DNA of 7,086 nt from Nitriliruptoraceae bacterium (GTDB lineage: Bacteria; Actinomycetota; Nitriliruptoria; Nitriliruptorales; Nitriliruptoraceae): NCBI GenBank assembly GCA_007134165.1, contig SLLJ01000113.1, positions 1 through 7,086 on the forward strand. The letters run 5' to 3'. The notes below the pieces were generated by a model. It was not told where the DNA came from and searched no databases. It worked only from the letters and a program-made list of their open reading frames with translations. Below, piece by piece: positions 5,289 to 7,086 of the stretch; position 1 is the stretch's first letter; each line of letters starts with the position of its first letter. Both the position numbers and the translations under genes were made by a program.

Positions 5289-6179
5289 TCAGGTGATCGA
5301 CGCGCGGAAGATCCCGTCGACGGCAGCATCGAGCGCCGCGTCGAAGGCGTCGTCGTCCTGGGTGGCGCTCAGGTCCTCGACCAGCGCGCGCGAGAAGCTG
5401 GCGATCAGCCCCGGGTTGCGTGCCAGGCGCTCGTTGGCCTCGGCCCGCGAGTAGCCGCCCGACAGTGCCACCACCCGCAGCACCCGCGGGTGGGCGATCA
5501 GCCCGTCGTAGAACCCGTCCACCGACGGGATCGACAGCTTGAGCATGATCTGCTCGTCGCCCGGAAGTTCGTCGAGGTGGCGCTCGATGCCAGCGAGCAG
5601 CAGGCGCTCGGCCTCGGCCTTGCTCGGGCTGTGGATGTCGACCTCGGGCTCGAGGATCGGCACGAGACCGGCGTCGAGGATCTGGTGCCCGACCTCGAAC
5701 TGCTGGGCCACGTTGCGCGCGATGCCCTGCTCGTCGGCGTCCTGGATCACCGAGCGCATCTTGGTGCCGAACACCTCGAGGTCGCGGGCGCGGGCGAGCA
5801 GCTCGTCGAGCCCGGGCATCGGACGCATCAACTGCACACCCTCGGCAGGGTCCGCGAGGCCCTTGTCGACCTTGACGAAGGGCACCACGCCCTTGCTGCG
5901 CCACAGGTAGTGGGGGGTGGGTTCGTCGGCGATCTCACGGTCCATGGTGCCTTCGAACAGGATCGCACCGAGCACCCGATCGGCGCGGAACGCCGGGCTG
6001 GTGATGATGCGTGCACGCATCTGGTGCACGAGGTCGAACATCGCCTCGTCGCCCTCGTAGGCGTCGGCGGGTATGCCGTAGGCGGCCAGCGCCTTGGGGG
6101 TGGAGCCCCCGCTCTGGTCCAGCGCGGCGAGGAAACCCTGGCCGGTCGCGATGCGTTGGCGCATCTCGTGGGTGCTCAT
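5289..6179 (-). CDS. fda: Class I fructose-bisphosphate aldolase
   Basis: A 296-residue cytoplasmic glycolytic and gluconeogenic enzyme that cleaves fructose 1,6-bisphosphate into glyceraldehyde 3-phosphate and dihydroxyacetone phosphate. The length equals that of the bacterial class I (FdaB/Fda) family. Visible active-site motifs are LDQSGGSTPKAL (20-31, with Asp21), VPFVKVDKG (99-107), PILEPEVDIHS (174-184) and IMLKLSIPS (211-219), where Lys214 is the expected Schiff-base lysine; ALSGGYSR (238-245) is the phosphate-binding region. Class I enzymes need no metal, unlike the zinc-dependent class II aldolases usual in actinobacteria. The ATG at 6179 has GGAG at 6193-6190, 10 nt upstream, and a promoter at 6239-6211. 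It is divergent from the metal permease and upstream of the 91-residue gene. Confidence 0.95.
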   Translation of the reverse strand: MSTHEMRQRIATGQGFLAALDQSGGSTPKALAAYGIPADAYEGDEAMFDLVHQMRARIITSPAFRADRVLGAILFEGTMDREIADEPTPHYLWRSKGVVPFVKVDKGLADPAEGVQLMRPMPGLDELLARARDLEVFGTKMRSVIQDADEQGIARNVAQQFEVGHQILDAGLVPILEPEVDIHSPSKAEAERLLLAGIERHLDELPGDEQIMLKLSIPSVDGFYDGLIAHPRVLRVVALSGGYSRAEANERLARNPGLIASFSRALVEDLSATQDDDAFDAALDAAVDGIFRASIT

Positions 6180-6210
6180 CGGGTCGGTGCTCCGAGTCGG
6201 GGACGCGTCT

Positions 6211-6239
6211 ACGGTAGTGCAAGCCGGAACCATTCTCAA
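6211..6239 (-). promoter_or_regulatory. Predicted promoter of the aldolase gene
   Basis: On the minus strand, TTGAGA (6239-6234, 5 of 6 to the -35 consensus) is followed by a 17-nt spacer and TACCGT (6216-6211, fitting the actinobacterial TANNNT -10). Transcription would begin near 6204, giving a leader of about 25 nt before ATG 6179. The plus-strand promoter for the permease must lie in the same 118-bp gap but is not clear to me. Confidence 0.55.
6227..6235. promoter_or_regulatory. Candidate shared operator, copy 2 (GAACCATTC on the plus strand)
   Basis: This GAA-N3-TTC palindrome overlaps the -35 end and spacer of the aldolase promoter and lies about 63 bp before the permease start. It differs by one base from the copy at 4489-4497. 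On the minus strand the region reads TGAGAATGGTT (6238-6228), which resembles one half of a Fur-family box (TGATAATGATTATCA type); the other half is poor. Confidence 0.33.
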
Positions 6240-6284
6240 TGCCTGCTGTGGAGGGATCCGCCGCTCGGACCTCCCACGCCGGAC

Positions 6285-6289
6285 GAGGA
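6285..6289 (+). promoter_or_regulatory. Ribosome binding site of the ABC-3 permease
   Basis: GAGGA lies 8 nt before ATG 6298 and favours that start over the in-frame ATG at 6319. Confidence 0.6.
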
Positions 6290-6297
6290 CCAACCCC

Positions 6298-7086
6298 ATG
6301 TCGCCACGCGCCCTACTCATGGATCCCTTCGCGCTGTCGTTCCTGCAGCGCGCGCTGCTCGCGGGGCTGCTCGCGGGTGTCAGTTGCGGGGTCGTTGGCA
6401 CCTGGGTGGTGTTGCGGCGGGTGGCCTTCTTCGGCGAGGCGCTCAGCCACGGCATCGTGCCGGGCGTGGCGCTGGCGACGTTGCTGGGCTTCTCGCCGGT
6501 GCTCGGTGCCGCCGGCAGTGCTGCGGTGATGGTCGCGGGCGTCAGCAGTGCGAGTCGCGTGCGCCGCGTCGGCGAAGAGACCGCCGTCGGCCTGCTGCTG
6601 GTTGGCATGCTGGGTCTGGGCGTGCTGATCATCTCGCGCTCGGGATCCTTCGCGGTCGACGTGACCGCGCTGCTGTTCGGCTCGGTGCTCGGGGTGCGCA
6701 CCGAGGACGTGGCCATCGCGGCGGTGGCAGCGGCCGTCACGGTGGTGGTCACCCTGGTGGGCTACCGCGCCTTCCTGTCGCTGACCGCCGACGAGCGGGT
6801 CGCGGCCCTCGCCGGGTTCGCCCCACGGGTGACGCAGCTGTGGCTGCTCGCGGTGATCGCGATGGCGGTGGTCGCCTCGTTCCGGACCATCGGCGCGCTG
6901 CTGGTGGTCGCGCTGCTGGTGGCGCCTGCCGCCTCGGCCGTGCAGGTGACGCGCCGCGTGCCGGTCACCATGGCGCTGGCGGTGCTGCTGGCCTGGACAG
7001 CGGTGCTGGCCGGCCTGCTGGCCAGCTACCACCTCGACCTCGCCGCCGGTGGGGCGATCGCGGTCTGGGCGGTGCTGCAGTTCCTC
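6298..7086 (+). CDS. ABC-3 family metal (zinc/manganese) transporter permease, partial
   Basis: 263 codons are open to the window edge without a stop, so the C-terminus is missing, probably by only a few tens of residues. This is the membrane channel of a ZnuB/MntB-type metal importer. Family motifs: VLRRVAFFGEALSHGIVPGVALA (38-60, with the conserved Glu47 and His51), LLFGSVLGV (125-133), FRTIGALLVVALLVAPAASA (195-214) and YHLDLAAGGAI (244-254). Several hydrophobic segments are evident, near 16-38, 53-80, 96-114, 137-158, 181-215 and 222-244. The family cannot by itself tell zinc from manganese; the neighbouring zinc-free ribosomal genes favour zinc. No binding protein or ATPase for it lies in the window, so they must be downstream or elsewhere. 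It is divergent from the aldolase with 118 bp between starts. Confidence 0.92.
   Translation, partial: MSPRALLMDPFALSFLQRALLAGLLAGVSCGVVGTWVVLRRVAFFGEALSHGIVPGVALATLLGFSPVLGAAGSAAVMVAGVSSASRVRRVGEETAVGLLLVGMLGLGVLIISRSGSFAVDVTALLFGSVLGVRTEDVAIAAVAAAVTVVVTLVGYRAFLSLTADERVAALAGFAPRVTQLWLLAVIAMAVVASFRTIGALLVVALLVAPAASAVQVTRRVPVTMALAVLLAWTAVLAGLLASYHLDLAAGGAIAVWAVLQFL

Noticed and set aside
6180..7032. Minus-strand open frames opposite the metal permease (to 6752 and 7032)
   Set aside because: Translations rich in His, Arg, Gln and Thr with no motifs, antisense to the well-supported ABC-3 permease.
6319..7086. Alternative ATG for the ABC-3 permease at 6319
   Set aside because: ATG 6298 has GAGGA at good spacing; 6319 lacks a visible ribosome binding site, although it cannot be excluded.
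1..7086. CRISPR arrays, tRNA or rRNA genes, insertion sequences, attachment sites
   Set aside because: No spaced direct repeats, tRNA-like cloverleaf, transposase motifs or terminal inverted repeats were seen; the two short tandem repeats lie within coding sequence.

Overview
High-GC bacterial DNA with actinobacterial character: GTG starts, a strong GC bias in third codon positions, and L28/L33 sequences of the cysteine-poor type known from mycobacteria and streptomycetes. The exact lineage cannot be fixed from this window; a high-GC actinomycete-type or deep-branching actinobacterium is the best reading. There is no sign of phage, insertion sequence, tRNA, rRNA or CRISPR.

Left part (1-4280, all minus strand): one tightly coupled operon for an ABC uptake system of the E. 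coli YnjBCD type. In transcription order it holds a lipoprotein solute-binding protein (4280-2910), two separate membrane permeases (2913-2005 and 2008-1121), an ATPase with a TOBE-type C-terminal domain (1124-33), and the first 12 codons of a further gene (36-1) that may be YnjF-like. Every junction is a 4-base ATGA/GTGA overlap. A roughly 190-nt leader precedes the binding protein and contains mutually exclusive base-pairing segments.

Centre (4281-4523): a divergent control region with an AT-rich island at about 4470-4500, carrying a good minus-strand promoter for the transporter. To its right on the plus strand lie rpmB (L28) and rpmG (L33), which overlap by one base. Both are the zinc-free (C-minus) paralogues, which in other actinobacteria are switched on by Zur when zinc is scarce.

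Right part (4928-7086): a minus-strand pair, a class I (Schiff-base, metal-independent) fructose-bisphosphate aldolase followed by an unrecognised 91-residue protein, converges on rpmG with an 8-base gap. Divergent from the aldolase is the start of an ABC-3 family zinc/manganese permease that runs off the window end.

Taken together, the right half reads as a zinc-economy locus: zinc-free ribosomal proteins, a zinc-free replacement for the usual zinc-dependent class II aldolase, and a metal importer. The two divergent control regions share a short GAA-N3-TTC motif (GAACYATTC), placed inside the minus-strand promoters of both the Ynj-type transporter and the aldolase. This makes it plausible, though unproven, that the YnjBCD-type transporter and the 91-residue protein belong to the same metal-starvation response.
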